From assembly GCA_902595465.1 (NCBI GenBank), contig CACJQE010000003.1, positions 1 to 55,000 on the forward strand: a stretch of DNA of 55,000 nucleotides. Direction: 5' to 3'. A program made the translations under genes and the position numbers. The notes beneath the pieces are model-generated. The model was not told the DNA's origin, did not search any database, and was given only the letters and a program-made list of their open reading frames with translations. This DNA comes from an uncultured Pelagibacteraceae bacterium (GTDB lineage: Bacteria > Pseudomonadota > Alphaproteobacteria > Pelagibacterales > Pelagibacteraceae). This document shows positions 26,444 to 35,031 of this stretch, in pieces; positions within the stretch are counted from its first letter, which is position 1, and each line of letters starts with the position of its first letter.

Positions 26444-27285
26444 TTAGCATTCATTTGGTTTAATATTTCGATTATTCCAGTCCTAGTTTTATTAATATTA
26501 ACATTGGATATGGTAAGCTTAGATCTTTTGCATAGAAGTGTCATAACTAAAAAAAAAGCAGCAGAGCTTATATCGCCAGGAACGTTATAGTTAAATCCGC
26601 TATAATTTGATGGTCCCTTAATTTCAAAATAATCAAATTTTTTTTTTTTTGAAATCTTTATTGGGATTTTTAGATTTTTTAAAAGAATTTCAGTGTGATC
26701 TCTAGATTTTTTTGCTTTAATTTTTGTTGTGCCTGGAGTCTTAATTGCAGCTAACATTACTGCACTTTTACATTGCGCACTTCCAATTTTTTCAAAATAA
26801 TTTATTGGCCTTAAATACTCTGATCCTTCAATTTTAACAGGAAGGCAATTATTTGTAGAACTAATGTTAACTCCAAAATTTTTTAGAGGATTAGTAATTC
26901 TGGAGAAATCTCTTTTTGATAAACTTTTATCTCCAATAACTTTTACTATATTTTTTGTATTTACAAGTGTGCCGAGAACTAACCTTGCAAATGTCCCAGA
27001 ATTTCCTGCGTTAATTACTATTTTTTTTTTCCCGCCAAAACTGTTTAGACCATAGCCATTTATTTTATAGAATTTTTTAAATTTTCTGTAACTTACTCCT
27101 AGTTTCCTTATTGATTTAAGTGCATTGATTACATCTTCTGACTCGAGTAAGTTAAAAATCTTTGAGGTTCCTATGCCTTGAGAAGCAAGAAGCACACATC
27201 TAATTGATATGCTTTTATCTCCACTCACAGTTATTCTTTTATTGAATGATCTTATTTTATTTTTTATTATAATATGATTAGACAT
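26416..27285 (-). CDS. aroA: EPSP synthase, 3'-truncated
   Basis: AroA (3-phosphoshikimate 1-carboxyvinyltransferase) makes EPSP in the shikimate pathway. The 289-aa frame has SGDKSISIRCVLLAS, NAGNSGTFARL, GSAQCKSAVMLAA, KKSRDHTE and VPGDISSAAFFL, but stops shortly after NKTRTGIIEILNQMNAKLKI. AroA is normally about 430-450 aa, so the C-terminal third is missing, including its conserved Arg/Lys substrate residues. The final MVKL is read from rpsA sequence in another frame. The product is unlikely to be active. Confidence 0.85.
   Translation of the reverse strand: MSNHIIIKNKIRSFNKRITVSGDKSISIRCVLLASQGIGTSKIFNLLESEDVINALKSIRKLGVSYRKFKKFYKINGYGLNSFGGKKKIVINAGNSGTFARLVLGTLVNTKNIVKVIGDKSLSKRDFSRITNPLKNFGVNISSTNNCLPVKIEGSEYLRPINYFEKIGSAQCKSAVMLAAIKTPGTTKIKAKKSRDHTEILLKNLKIPIKISKKKKFDYFEIKGPSNYSGFNYNVPGDISSAAFFLVMTLLCKRSKLTISNVNINKTRTGIIEILNQMNAKLKIKMVKL
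26429..26444 (-). other. Deletion or assembly junction between aroA and rpsA
   Basis: On the minus strand, AATTGAAGATAAAAAT (16 bases) is readable both as aroA (codons for K-L-K-I-K) and as rpsA (I-E-D-K-N). Upstream sequence matches AroA only and downstream sequence matches S1 only. The stretch is therefore the likely site where the two genes were joined, with the aroA 3' end, cmk and the rpsA 5' end lost between. Whether it arose by microhomology-mediated deletion or by short-repeat misassembly cannot be told from the sequence. Confidence 0.6.
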
Positions 27286-27292
27286 AGATGAA

Positions 27293-28069
27293 TTAATTTA
27301 TATTAAATTCATCACCAAAATATTGATTTTTTGCTGCCTTATCTGATATAACCTCATTAGGACTTCCTGATGCAATAATTTTGCCATTTGATAAGACTAT
27401 TGCTCTATCAACACAATTTAGTAAATCTCTAGCTTGATGATCGCAAACTACAACAGATATTTCTTCTGTTGATTGTAAATTAAGTATTATCTCTTGTAAC
27501 ATTCTAATTGTAAGAATATCTAAGGCTGCAAAAGGCTCGTCAAGTAATAGTATCTTGGGATCATTTACTAAAGACATAGCAATCACAAGTTTTTTCTTCT
27601 GTCCTCCGGATAAATGTTTTGCTTTTATTTTTAAAAGTGGCTCAAACTCGAATTGAGAAATAAGTTTATTAATTTTAATTTCCCTTAATTCTTTTTCCTT
27701 AATATGAATCTCGGATACTAATTTTAAATTATCAAGTAAAGATAAGTCATGTATTAATCCACCATATTGTGGAACTAATCCTAATTTAAATTTTGCAAAT
27801 CTTTCATTTATGGGTAATTTATTACAATTTATTCCATCAATAATTATATCACCATAATCTGGATCCTTTAAACCCGTAATCAAATTAAATATTGTAGATT
27901 TACCAACTCCATTAGGTCCAAGCATACCAAGAATTTCTTGTTTTCTTATTTTCAAGTTTAAATTATCTATAATTTGTCTTTTATTATAAAAAACTGAAAT
28001 ATTTTTAAGTTCTACAATTGTTTCTTCTGCTTTGTAGCTTTTAATTCTAAATTTTTTAATTAATCCCAT
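27293..28069 (-). CDS. lptB: LPS export ABC transporter ATP-binding protein
   Basis: LptB is the cytoplasmic ATPase of the Lpt LPS-export machine. The 258-aa protein has Walker A GPNGVGKST, the Q-loop PQYGG, the signature LSGGQKKK, Walker B ILLLDEPFAALD and the H-switch in VCDHQARDLL, all in order. The ALGLVPQYGGLIHDLSL-like region matches the LptB subfamily. It is directly downstream of lptC, one base overlapping, and precedes aroA by 7 bp. Confidence 0.93.
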   Translation of the reverse strand: MGLIKKFRIKSYKAEETIVELKNISVFYNKRQIIDNLNLKIRKQEILGMLGPNGVGKSTIFNLITGLKDPDYGDIIIDGINCNKLPINERFAKFKLGLVPQYGGLIHDLSLLDNLKLVSEIHIKEKELREIKINKLISQFEFEPLLKIKAKHLSGGQKKKLVIAMSLVNDPKILLLDEPFAALDILTIRMLQEIILNLQSTEEISVVVCDHQARDLLNCVDRAIVLSNGKIIASGSPNEVISDKAAKNQYFGDEFNIN

Positions 28070-28803
28070 TAATTTTTTTTAATTTTAACTTTTTTTTTTG
28101 AATTAATATTTAAATCTTTTGTCACTAGGTTAATAATTATATTCTGTGCCCTCATAAACGTCTCGCTATCTTTAACTACAACATTATTATATGCTTCTGC
28201 AATATTATCTTTCATGATTAAATCAAAATTATCACTTTCGATAATCCTATCATTATATTTTATTACTACATTACCATAAAATTTAGCGTTTTGATTTTTA
28301 TAATTATAATTAGCTAAGTCTGATGTAATATATATATTAGAATTATCAGCAAGTATCACAATTCCATCAATTTTTTCTAAATCTAAAATATCACCGTTTT
28401 TCTCATTTGTTTTTCCAAATTCTGCATAGATTTTATATGTATCGCCATTTCTATTTTTTGTTATGTATTCAATTTTTTTTGTGAGATTATCTTGATTAGT
28501 ATCAGACATTTCTAGTGTATTTTGAATTTTAATGTTTTTTTCCTTTGAGTCTTCAATTAAAAAATTTTTACTTTCATTTTTTAAACTGTTACTTAAATTA
28601 CTTACGTCCACTTCTGAGACTTCCAACATTTCTTCCTCTTTCGATAAATTTTCATTATTTAAGTTATTATCAATTTTAATATTTTTAATCTCTTTTTTCG
28701 CTAGATCTAAAGGGCTAGAATAAAAATATATAAAATAAATCCCTCCAATAATAACTACTATTAGTAGCAACATTATCAATTGTAGCACTGATTTTACTGA
28801 CAT
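28069..28803 (-). CDS. lptC: LptC-like LPS export protein
   Basis: LptC is the inner-membrane-anchored periplasmic bridge of LPS transport. This 244-aa protein has one N-terminal TM (residues about 6-28), a long Asn/Glu/Ser-rich linker (about 35-110) and a C-terminal beta-jellyroll-like region (about 115-240) with repeated strands such as GDILDLEKIDGIVILADNSN and NAKFYGNVVIKY. The placement between kdsD and lptB supports LptC. A separate lptA, often present here, is not seen. Confidence 0.72.
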   Translation of the reverse strand: MSVKSVLQLIMLLLIVVIIGGIYFIYFYSSPLDLAKKEIKNIKIDNNLNNENLSKEEEMLEVSEVDVSNLSNSLKNESKNFLIEDSKEKNIKIQNTLEMSDTNQDNLTKKIEYITKNRNGDTYKIYAEFGKTNEKNGDILDLEKIDGIVILADNSNIYITSDLANYNYKNQNAKFYGNVVIKYNDRIIESDNFDLIMKDNIAEAYNNVVVKDSETFMRAQNIIINLVTKDLNINSKKKVKIKKN

Positions 28804-29783
28804 TAATTAATATTTGACTTTAAAATGTCATGCATATGAATAATTCCGATAGTCTTTTTAATCTTTCTACTTTTGTGTACACATAAAGATGTGATTTTTT
28901 TGGAATTCATAATTGATAAGGCTGTAGCTGCCAAAATATCTTTATCGACACTGTGTGGATTTTTTTTCATTACTTTTTTTAAAGATAAGTTATTGAATTT
29001 ATTATGTTTATAAGCAATCCTTTTCAAATCTCCATCTGTTAAAATGCCTTTCGTATTACCTCTTTGATCTTTAATAATTAATACACCCAATTTTTTATTT
29101 TCTATAATTTTTAAAGCTTGTTGCATTTTCAAATTTTCATTTACGAAAGGTATATTTTTACCAGTAACCATTAAATCTCCAACAGTTTTTAACTTTATTG
29201 AAAGGTTTCCACTTGGATGAACTTTTTTAAAGTCATGTTTAGTGAAATTTTTTAAATTCATACAAGAAATAGCAATAGCATCACCCAAAGCTAATTGTGC
29301 TGTAGTAGATGAAGTTGGTACAATATTCTCTGGACCTGCTTCTTTTGTGTCTGGCATTAAAAACTTAATGTCAGAATTCTTAAAAAGTATTGAGTCTTTT
29401 TTTGAAGTTATTCCAATTAGTTTTATATTCTTATTTCTTGAAGTGTATTGAATAATATTTTTTAATTCTTGACTCTGACCACTATTGCTAATTAAAATCA
29501 CAACATCATTAGATGTTATTTGTCCAAGATCACCATGACTAGCATTTGAAGCATCTAAATAAAAAGATGGGGTTCCTGTCGATGAGAATGTGGCCGCCCA
29601 TTTTCTCGCTATAATTCCACTTTTACCAACACCAGATATTATTATTTTACCCCCCTTACAATTTATGATAACATTTATTATTCTAACAAAGTTATCGTTA
29701 ATAAACTTCTTTAAATTCTTTAAAGCTTGAATTTCAAATTGTAAAACATTTTTAGCAATTTTTTTTGTTTTATCTTTTTTCAT
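28803..29783 (-). CDS. kdsD: Arabinose-5-phosphate isomerase
   Basis: KdsD converts ribulose-5-phosphate to arabinose-5-phosphate, the Kdo precursor. The ATG at 29783 (MKKDKTKK) gives 326 aa, matching the family, and leaves 1 bp after the rnd stop. The SIS domain (about 40-180) has ISGVGKSGIIARKWAATFSS and ISNSGQSQELKNII, and two CBS domains (about 205-325) follow (VGDLMVTGKNIPFV; LKKVMKKNPHSVD). It fits a Kdo pathway with kdsB at 35.0 kb and with the lpt genes downstream. Confidence 0.94.
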   Translation of the reverse strand: MKKDKTKKIAKNVLQFEIQALKNLKKFINDNFVRIINVIINCKGGKIIISGVGKSGIIARKWAATFSSTGTPSFYLDASNASHGDLGQITSNDVVILISNSGQSQELKNIIQYTSRNKNIKLIGITSKKDSILFKNSDIKFLMPDTKEAGPENIVPTSSTTAQLALGDAIAISCMNLKNFTKHDFKKVHPSGNLSIKLKTVGDLMVTGKNIPFVNENLKMQQALKIIENKKLGVLIIKDQRGNTKGILTDGDLKRIAYKHNKFNNLSLKKVMKKNPHSVDKDILAATALSIMNSKKITSLCVHKSRKIKKTIGIIHMHDILKSNIN

Positions 29784-29784
29784 T

Positions 29785-30396
29785 TTAATGTGACCAAATA
29801 TCATAATTAAATGAAGCTAAGTCCAAATCTACCCTGTTATGGATAAACTTGATTGTACTTTCATATAAATTGAATCTTTTTTCTCGAATTAAAATATTTT
29901 TAAGGTTATTAAATATTTCATGAAGATAAATTACATCTTTAGCGCAATATTCTAACTGTTTATCAGAGAGATTACCTCCAAAGTCAGAAGATTGTAAATT
30001 TTTACTAATATCCTTCCCTAAGAATTCTTTAATTAAGTCTTTTAGTCCATGTTTATCACTATAACTTCTTGCCAACTTACTCATCAGTTTTGTGCAATGA
30101 ACGTTTTCTACATTTATTTCTAAGTATTTTTTTATAAATAAAAGATCTGCTCTTGCATAATGAAAAATTTTTGAAATATTTTTATCAGATAGAATCTTCT
30201 TTAGTTTAGGTGCATTATATGTTTCTCTGTTTAATTGAATGATGTGAGCATCTTTTTTTCCTGTTGAAATTTGTACTAGGCATAAAGCATCTCTTTCAAC
30301 ATTAAGTCCCATAAACTCACAATCAACAGCTATATTGTCACCTAATACTATTTCATCTGGTAAATCCTCTTTGTGTAAATTAATATCTAGTTTCAT
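29785..30396 (-). CDS. rnd: Ribonuclease D-like 3'-5' exonuclease
   Basis: This 203-aa protein is a DEDDy exonuclease: VDCEFMGLN (Asp/Glu), FHYARADLLFI (Asp) and YCAKDVIYLHEIF (Tyr/Asp). Only the catalytic domain is present, without the HRDC domains of long RNase D, as in short alphaproteobacterial homologues. It is probably a structured-RNA or tRNA trimming enzyme. It heads the rnd-kdsD-lptC-lptB unit and is divergent from the NDUFA9-like gene. Confidence 0.88.
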   Translation of the reverse strand: MKLDINLHKEDLPDEIVLGDNIAVDCEFMGLNVERDALCLVQISTGKKDAHIIQLNRETYNAPKLKKILSDKNISKIFHYARADLLFIKKYLEINVENVHCTKLMSKLARSYSDKHGLKDLIKEFLGKDISKNLQSSDFGGNLSDKQLEYCAKDVIYLHEIFNNLKNILIREKRFNLYESTIKFIHNRVDLDLASFNYDIWSH

Positions 30397-30412
30397 TTTT
30401 AAGAATATATAT

Positions 30413-31378
30413 ATGAAACAAAAAGAAATTCTACTTTTCGGTGCAACTGGCCAGATTGGAAGAAATTTAATAAGAAAGCTTACTAAAAATAACTACAAAG
30501 TTATAGCAGTTACAAGAAACATTCATAGGGCTGGTTATATTTTAAAGACACAGGCAAATCCAGGATATTTAGAATTGGTAGAAATTAAAAATTTTGAAAT
30601 AAATAAAATTGAAGAATTAATAAAAAGATCCTCAATTTGTATAAATTTAATTGGAATATTATACGAAAAAAAAAAGGATGAATTTAAATTGATACATACT
30701 GATTTGCCTGCAATGTTATCTCAAACAGCAAACAAATATAAATTAGAAAAATTTATTCATCTGTCAGCTTTAGGTGTTGAAAAAGCAATTGATAGTAAAT
30801 ATGCGAATAGCAAACTAAATGGAGAGAAAAGAGTAAGAGAAAACTTTAAAAAATCAATTATTATTAAACCATCTATAGTATATTCAGTAGATGATAAATT
30901 TACTACAAAGTTTATGTCATTGCTCAGTATATTTCCTGTTATGCCTTTGTATTATAGTGGAATGACAAAATTCACTCCTATTCATGTGGCTGATTTAGTG
31001 GATGTAATTTATTATTTGATTGATAACAGAGAAGAAAATTTAGTCATAGAATGTATAGGTCCAGAAGTAATAACATTCAAGGAAATTATTCAGAAATTAC
31101 TAATAGCAACAAATAAAAGAAGATTTTTGTTGCCCTTGCCTTTATTTATCGCAAAGTTTTCTGCAAAATTTTTTCAGTTATTTCCAAATCCATTATTAAC
31201 CGAAGATCAATTAAAGATGTTAAAATATGATAATTGCAAATCAGATAATTATAAAAATAACATTGATCTAGGATGTATACCAAAAAGAAATTTTGAAAAA
31301 GAAATTCAAAAATATAGTTATAATTGGAAAACTGGTGGACAATTTGCTAATCAGTCAACACAAAATAATTTAAAATGA
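30413..31378 (+). CDS. NAD(P)-binding protein, complex I NDUFA9-like
   Basis: The ATG at 30413 gives a 321-aa extended/atypical SDR. The Rossmann motif is LLFGATGQIGRNLIRKL, and later elements include FIHLSALGVEKAIDSKYANS (Ser/Tyr-Lys region), IIKPSIVYSVDDKF and FTPIHVADLVDVIYYLID. This pattern is typical of the NDUFA9/YbjT-like group encoded in many alphaproteobacteria. It may assist respiratory complex I, but the function is not established. It is read divergently from rnd. Confidence 0.78.
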   Translation: MKQKEILLFGATGQIGRNLIRKLTKNNYKVIAVTRNIHRAGYILKTQANPGYLELVEIKNFEINKIEELIKRSSICINLIGILYEKKKDEFKLIHTDLPAMLSQTANKYKLEKFIHLSALGVEKAIDSKYANSKLNGEKRVRENFKKSIIIKPSIVYSVDDKFTTKFMSLLSIFPVMPLYYSGMTKFTPIHVADLVDVIYYLIDNREENLVIECIGPEVITFKEIIQKLLIATNKRRFLLPLPLFIAKFSAKFFQLFPNPLLTEDQLKMLKYDNCKSDNYKNNIDLGCIPKRNFEKEIQKYSYNWKTGGQFANQSTQNNLK

Positions 31379-31653
31379 TGACTTATTTGGTTGTAGGAAT
31401 TTGTTTATTTTTATTGATAATAGTTATTTATATATCTGCTAAGCCAATTAGTATGGGTATTGAGGCAAGAAGAAATATTAAAGATAATACTGAAAATGAT
31501 GAATTCAATACTCAAAACATAACTGAAAGTAATGAAGAAGTTTTAAAAAAACAATCTCTATCTAGTGAAATTATGAAATTAAATGATTTAAAAAATAAAG
31601 GTATATTGACGAAAGAAGAATATGAAAAAGCAAAGGATAAATTATTAAATTAG
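31375..31653 (+). CDS. Small membrane protein with SHOCT domain
   Basis: This 92-aa protein has an N-terminal TM (residues about 2-22), an acidic Asn/Glu-rich middle, and a C-terminal SHOCT domain (EIMKLNDLKNKGILTKEEYE then KAKDKLL). SHOCT domains are short oligomerisation modules found at protein ends. The start overlaps the previous gene's stop by 4 bp, and it overlaps the convergent gcrA by 4 bp at the stops. The function is unknown. Confidence 0.75.
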   Translation: MMTYLVVGICLFLLIIVIYISAKPISMGIEARRNIKDNTENDEFNTQNITESNEEVLKKQSLSSEIMKLNDLKNKGILTKEEYEKAKDKLLN

Positions 31654-32144
31654 GCTGACTTGATTTTTTTTTCTATGAACTTTGGAACCTCTTCTTCTTT
31701 ATCCACTATATCATCTTTCTTACCTTTTGGCTGAAAAACGATCATCAAATGCAATGGACAGTATGAAAATTTTTCGACTGTCTTTCTACCGCAAAAACTA
31801 GCATTTTCTTCATCTGGATTTGCTTCCATATATTTGCATGTATTTTCTGATAATTCCTCTAAACTCAAGTTTTTAGCTGGCTCAAAATTTTTATCTAGAA
31901 GTAATGTTTTAAGTTTTCCTCTTTTACCTTTAAGACTAATTTGTGTTCTGTCATTTTTACTAAAAGCCTTTTGAGTTTGAGCTGTCGGTCTTGTTTTAAT
32001 ATTGGATGATAAATTTAACCTGTGAGCTTTTCCGATAACTGCATTTCTGGTAACTCCTCCAATTATTTCGGCAATTTGGCTAGCGGTATTTCCTTTTCCC
32101 CAAAGCTCTTTTAACTTATTTACCTTTTCATCTGTCCAACTCAT
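31650..32144 (-). CDS. gcrA: Cell-cycle transcription regulator GcrA
   Basis: GcrA is the alphaproteobacterial sigma-70-associated regulator that responds to GANTC methylation. The 164-aa protein has the N-terminal HTH WTDEKVNKLKELWGKGNTAS followed by QIAEIIGGVTRNAVIGKAHR, a basic linker, and the C-terminal Cys-containing domain (ENTCKYMEANPDEENASFCG, then SYCPLHLMIVF). It has its own divergent spacer of 165 bp shared with argD. Confidence 0.93.
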   Translation of the reverse strand: MSWTDEKVNKLKELWGKGNTASQIAEIIGGVTRNAVIGKAHRLNLSSNIKTRPTAQTQKAFSKNDRTQISLKGKRGKLKTLLLDKNFEPAKNLSLEELSENTCKYMEANPDEENASFCGRKTVEKFSYCPLHLMIVFQPKGKKDDIVDKEEEVPKFIEKKIKSA

Positions 32145-32309
32145 TTAGATACTATATTTAGTGTTAAACTTTTGTACAATAACATGATGTTGCATAATAT
32201 TGTTATAAAACAAGTGTTTTTTAATATTTTTCAACAAAAAAAAATTAAATTTATAACTTGAGGTTGTAAAATTAACTGTCAAATAAAGTAAAAAAAAATA
32301 TAAATAAAT

Positions 32310-33473
32310 ATGAGCGCTTTAGCAACAAATTATAAAAGAAAGAATTTGTCATTTATTAAAGGCAAAGGGAGTTTTTTAATTTCCAATGATGGTAAAAAGT
32401 ATTTAGATTTTGTTCAAGGAATAGCTGTAAATTCTTTTGGGCATTCAAATCATAAACTAGTCTCTGCTATTAATAAGCAATCAAAAAAACTTTGGCATGT
32501 TTCTAATGCTTTTAAAATACCCGAAGGAGAAAAATTAGCACAAAAATTAGTTAAGAAAACATTTGCCGATTCAATTATTTTTCAAAATAGCGGAGCTGAA
32601 GCTACAGAAACTGCAATAAAAGTTGCAAGAAGATATTTTTATTCAATTGGCAAGGAGCATAAAAATAGAATAATTTGTATTAAGAATTCTTTTCATGGAA
32701 GAACAATTGCAGCAATCCACGCTAGTGGTTCAAAAAAAATGACAAAAGGATTTGGACCTAAAGTGCCTGGTTTTGATCATTTTGAGTATGGCAATCACAA
32801 ACAACTTAAAAAATTAATCAATAAAAATACCGCAGCAATTATGGTTGAAACTGTGATGGGTGAGGGTGGAATCAAAGTAATACCTAACTGGTGTATTAAG
32901 GCCTTAAGAGAATTATGTAATAAAAAAGGAATACTTTTAATACTTGATGAAGTTCAATGCGGAATTGGAAGATCTGGAAAATTTTTTGCTTTTGAATATG
33001 CTAAAGTTAAACCAGACATTGTGCCAATAGCCAAAGGTATTGGTGGAGGATTTCCGATGGGAGCGGTTTTGATGACAAAGAAAGTTTCAAAAGCGATGGT
33101 TCCTGGAACACATGGTTCTACTTTTGGGGGAAATCCACTTGCAATGGCAGTTGGAAATGCTGTTTTAGATCAAATCAACAGTCAATTATTAAAACATGTT
33201 CAAAATATGTCAGCATATTTTATTTCTAGCTTAAACGAAATAAAAGAAAAATATCCTAAAATAATAAAAGAGGTTAGAGGAGTCGGTCTTTTGATTGGTT
33301 TACAGCTTTTTAATGATCAGACGATTTTTATTAAAAAATTAATGGAGAACAAATTATTAACAATAAGAGCGGCGGAAAATGTTATAAGAATTCTACCACC
33401 ATTAAACGTAAATAAAAAAGAAATTGATTTAGCATTAAAGATTATTGACAAAGTTTGCTACGATTTGAATTAA
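32310..33473 (+). CDS. argD: Acetylornithine aminotransferase
   Basis: ArgD is a PLP aminotransferase converting N-acetylglutamate-semialdehyde to N-acetylornithine (and possibly N-succinyl-diaminopimelate in lysine synthesis). The 387-aa class-III enzyme shows FVQGIAVNSFGHSN, NSGAEATETAIKVAR, FHGRTIAA, ILDEVQCGIGRSGKFFAFE and the PLP Lys in PIAKGIGGGFPMGAVL. It is immediately followed by argF, so they are an arginine operon. Confidence 0.96.
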   Translation: MSALATNYKRKNLSFIKGKGSFLISNDGKKYLDFVQGIAVNSFGHSNHKLVSAINKQSKKLWHVSNAFKIPEGEKLAQKLVKKTFADSIIFQNSGAEATETAIKVARRYFYSIGKEHKNRIICIKNSFHGRTIAAIHASGSKKMTKGFGPKVPGFDHFEYGNHKQLKKLINKNTAAIMVETVMGEGGIKVIPNWCIKALRELCNKKGILLILDEVQCGIGRSGKFFAFEYAKVKPDIVPIAKGIGGGFPMGAVLMTKKVSKAMVPGTHGSTFGGNPLAMAVGNAVLDQINSQLLKHVQNMSAYFISSLNEIKEKYPKIIKEVRGVGLLIGLQLFNDQTIFIKKLMENKLLTIRAAENVIRILPPLNVNKKEIDLALKIIDKVCYDLN

Positions 33474-34403
33474 ATGAAACATTTCATTAACTTAAAGGAT
33501 ATACCAAGCGAGGATCTCAGAAAGATTTTACTTGACGCAAAAAAAAGAAAAAAATTAAGACAAAAATTAAATACTTTGCAGGTAGATAAAGGAGCGCCCC
33601 TAAAAGGTAAAATATTGATACAAATGTTTGAGAAAGCAAGTTTGAGAACTAGAATGAGCTTCTATTTGGCTATTAAACAGCTTGGTGGAGGTACATTAAC
33701 TTTAAGATCAAATGAAATGCATTTGGGACAAGGAGGAGAAAGTATAGCTGATACTGCAAAAATCCTAACTACTTACGGAGATGGATTTATGTTAAGAACA
33801 GATAGCGATAAAAAAATTCATGATTTCAAAAAATATATAAATATCCCAATTATCAATGGTTTGAGCCCATTTTCTCATCCTACGCAAGTTTTATCAGATA
33901 TCTTCACAGTTGAAGAAATAAAAAAAAAACCTATCTCAAAATTAAAAATCTGTTGGATTGGTGATTCAAACAATGTTTTAAATAGTTTAATAGCTGCATC
34001 TGTAAAGTTCTCTTTTAAATTAAATATAGGCTGTCCAAAGAGATTTGAACCAAGTCGGGAGATTAAAAATTGGGTAAAAAAAAATAATAAAAAAATTTAC
34101 ATATATAATGATCCAAAAAAAGCTGTTATTAATGCTGATGTAATTTTTTCTGATAAAGTAATCTCACTCAATGATAAAGTAAATAAGAAAACAAAAATAA
34201 AACAATTTAAAAAGTTTAGTATCAATAAAAAATTAGTAAGTTATGCAAAGAAAAATTTTGTGTTTTTACATTGTTTACCAAGGGGTAATGAAGTGAGTGA
34301 TGAAATCTTTTTGGGAAAAAACTCTCATGTTTGGTTACAGGCTTCAAATAGAGTGCATGTACAAAAAAGTATTCTACTTTATTGTTTTGGAAAATTAAGG
34401 TAA
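33474..34403 (+). CDS. argF: Ornithine carbamoyltransferase (atypical motifs)
   Basis: ArgF makes citrulline from ornithine and carbamoyl phosphate. The 309-aa protein starts 1 bp after argD. Domain order matches OTCase: carbamoyl-phosphate site FEKASLRTRMSF (usual STRTR), LGQGGESIADTAKIL, SHPTQVLSDI (usual HPCQ), KICWIGDSNNVLNSLI, FLHCLPRGNEV. The ornithine SMG loop reads SLN. It is probably a divergent OTCase given the argD linkage; an alternative carbamoyltransferase specificity is possible. It converges with cycM with a 9-bp overlap. Confidence 0.86.
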   Translation: MKHFINLKDIPSEDLRKILLDAKKRKKLRQKLNTLQVDKGAPLKGKILIQMFEKASLRTRMSFYLAIKQLGGGTLTLRSNEMHLGQGGESIADTAKILTTYGDGFMLRTDSDKKIHDFKKYINIPIINGLSPFSHPTQVLSDIFTVEEIKKKPISKLKICWIGDSNNVLNSLIAASVKFSFKLNIGCPKRFEPSREIKNWVKKNNKKIYIYNDPKKAVINADVIFSDKVISLNDKVNKKTKIKQFKKFSINKKLVSYAKKNFVFLHCLPRGNEVSDEIFLGKNSHVWLQASNRVHVQKSILLYCFGKLR

Positions 34404-34934
34404 AGGAAGTGGATTGTCTGAATTTTGATTAAGGTACAATATAACTGAAGCTCTATCTTTTTCTTTTCTTAATCCAGCAAATGCCATTTTAGTTCCTTTG
34501 ATATAACTTTGGGGTTTTTTTAAGTACCCATTCATCTCTTCAAATGTCCAATTTTTATCATAAGACGCCATTGCTTTCGAATATTTATAGTCATCTTTTG
34601 ATGCAACTTTTCTACCGAGTACCCCATAGAGCGCAGGTCCAATTTTATTTTCACCACCTTTGTTCACTAAATGACAAGCAGCACATTTTTTGAAAACTTT
34701 TTCACCATGAGAAATATTTCCTAAGGCAAGTAATGCAGCAATATCAACCTTCTCTTCTATTACCTCATTTGTTAAGCTTTTGGCCGAAGTACTTTCAGAA
34801 ATTTCAACTTTGTAAGCTGATTTTGATGGTTTATCTACATGAAAAGCGATGTCAGATATTTTTCCAATACCTATAACAATAAGTGCTATTAGAAGAATTG
34901 CAGCTATTATTTTGTTTACTTCAAATGAATCCAT
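34395..34934 (-). CDS. cycM: Membrane-anchored cytochrome c (CycM-like)
   Basis: This 179-aa protein has an N-terminal signal-anchor TM (residues about 8-28), then a class I cytochrome c domain with the haem motif CAACHLV, KIGPALYGVLGRKV, and the axial Met in KGTKMAFAGL. It is a periplasm-facing electron carrier, probably between the bc1 complex and terminal oxidase. The anchor and layout match alphaproteobacterial CycM/cytochrome c552. Confidence 0.9.
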   Translation of the reverse strand: MDSFEVNKIIAAILLIALIVIGIGKISDIAFHVDKPSKSAYKVEISESTSAKSLTNEVIEEKVDIAALLALGNISHGEKVFKKCAACHLVNKGGENKIGPALYGVLGRKVASKDDYKYSKAMASYDKNWTFEEMNGYLKKPQSYIKGTKMAFAGLRKEKDRASVILYLNQNSDNPLPLP

Positions 34935-35000
34935 GTTTTAATATATATATGGTCGTACAGCATGTTAAACAAAATTAAAACGATATTTAATTTATAAATT

Positions 35001-35017
35001 TGCGTCTCAAAGACGCA
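35001..35017. promoter_or_regulatory. GC-rich perfect dyad between cycM and kdsB
   Basis: TGCGTCT-CAA-AGACGCA is a 7-bp perfect inverted repeat with a 3-nt spacer in the 97-bp divergent gap. It ends 14 bp before the kdsB ATG. GC-rich dyads are rare in this AT-rich DNA. It could be an operator for either gene or an RNA hairpin in the kdsB leader. No protein is known to me that binds it. Confidence 0.45.
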
Positions 35018-35031
35018 TAAAATTTGATAAT

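Noticed and set aside
32207..32220. AAAACA-AG-TGTTTT hairpin in the gcrA-argD gap taken as a terminator
   Set aside because: The loop of two bases is too short, the stem is AT-only, and both flanking genes are transcribed away from it.
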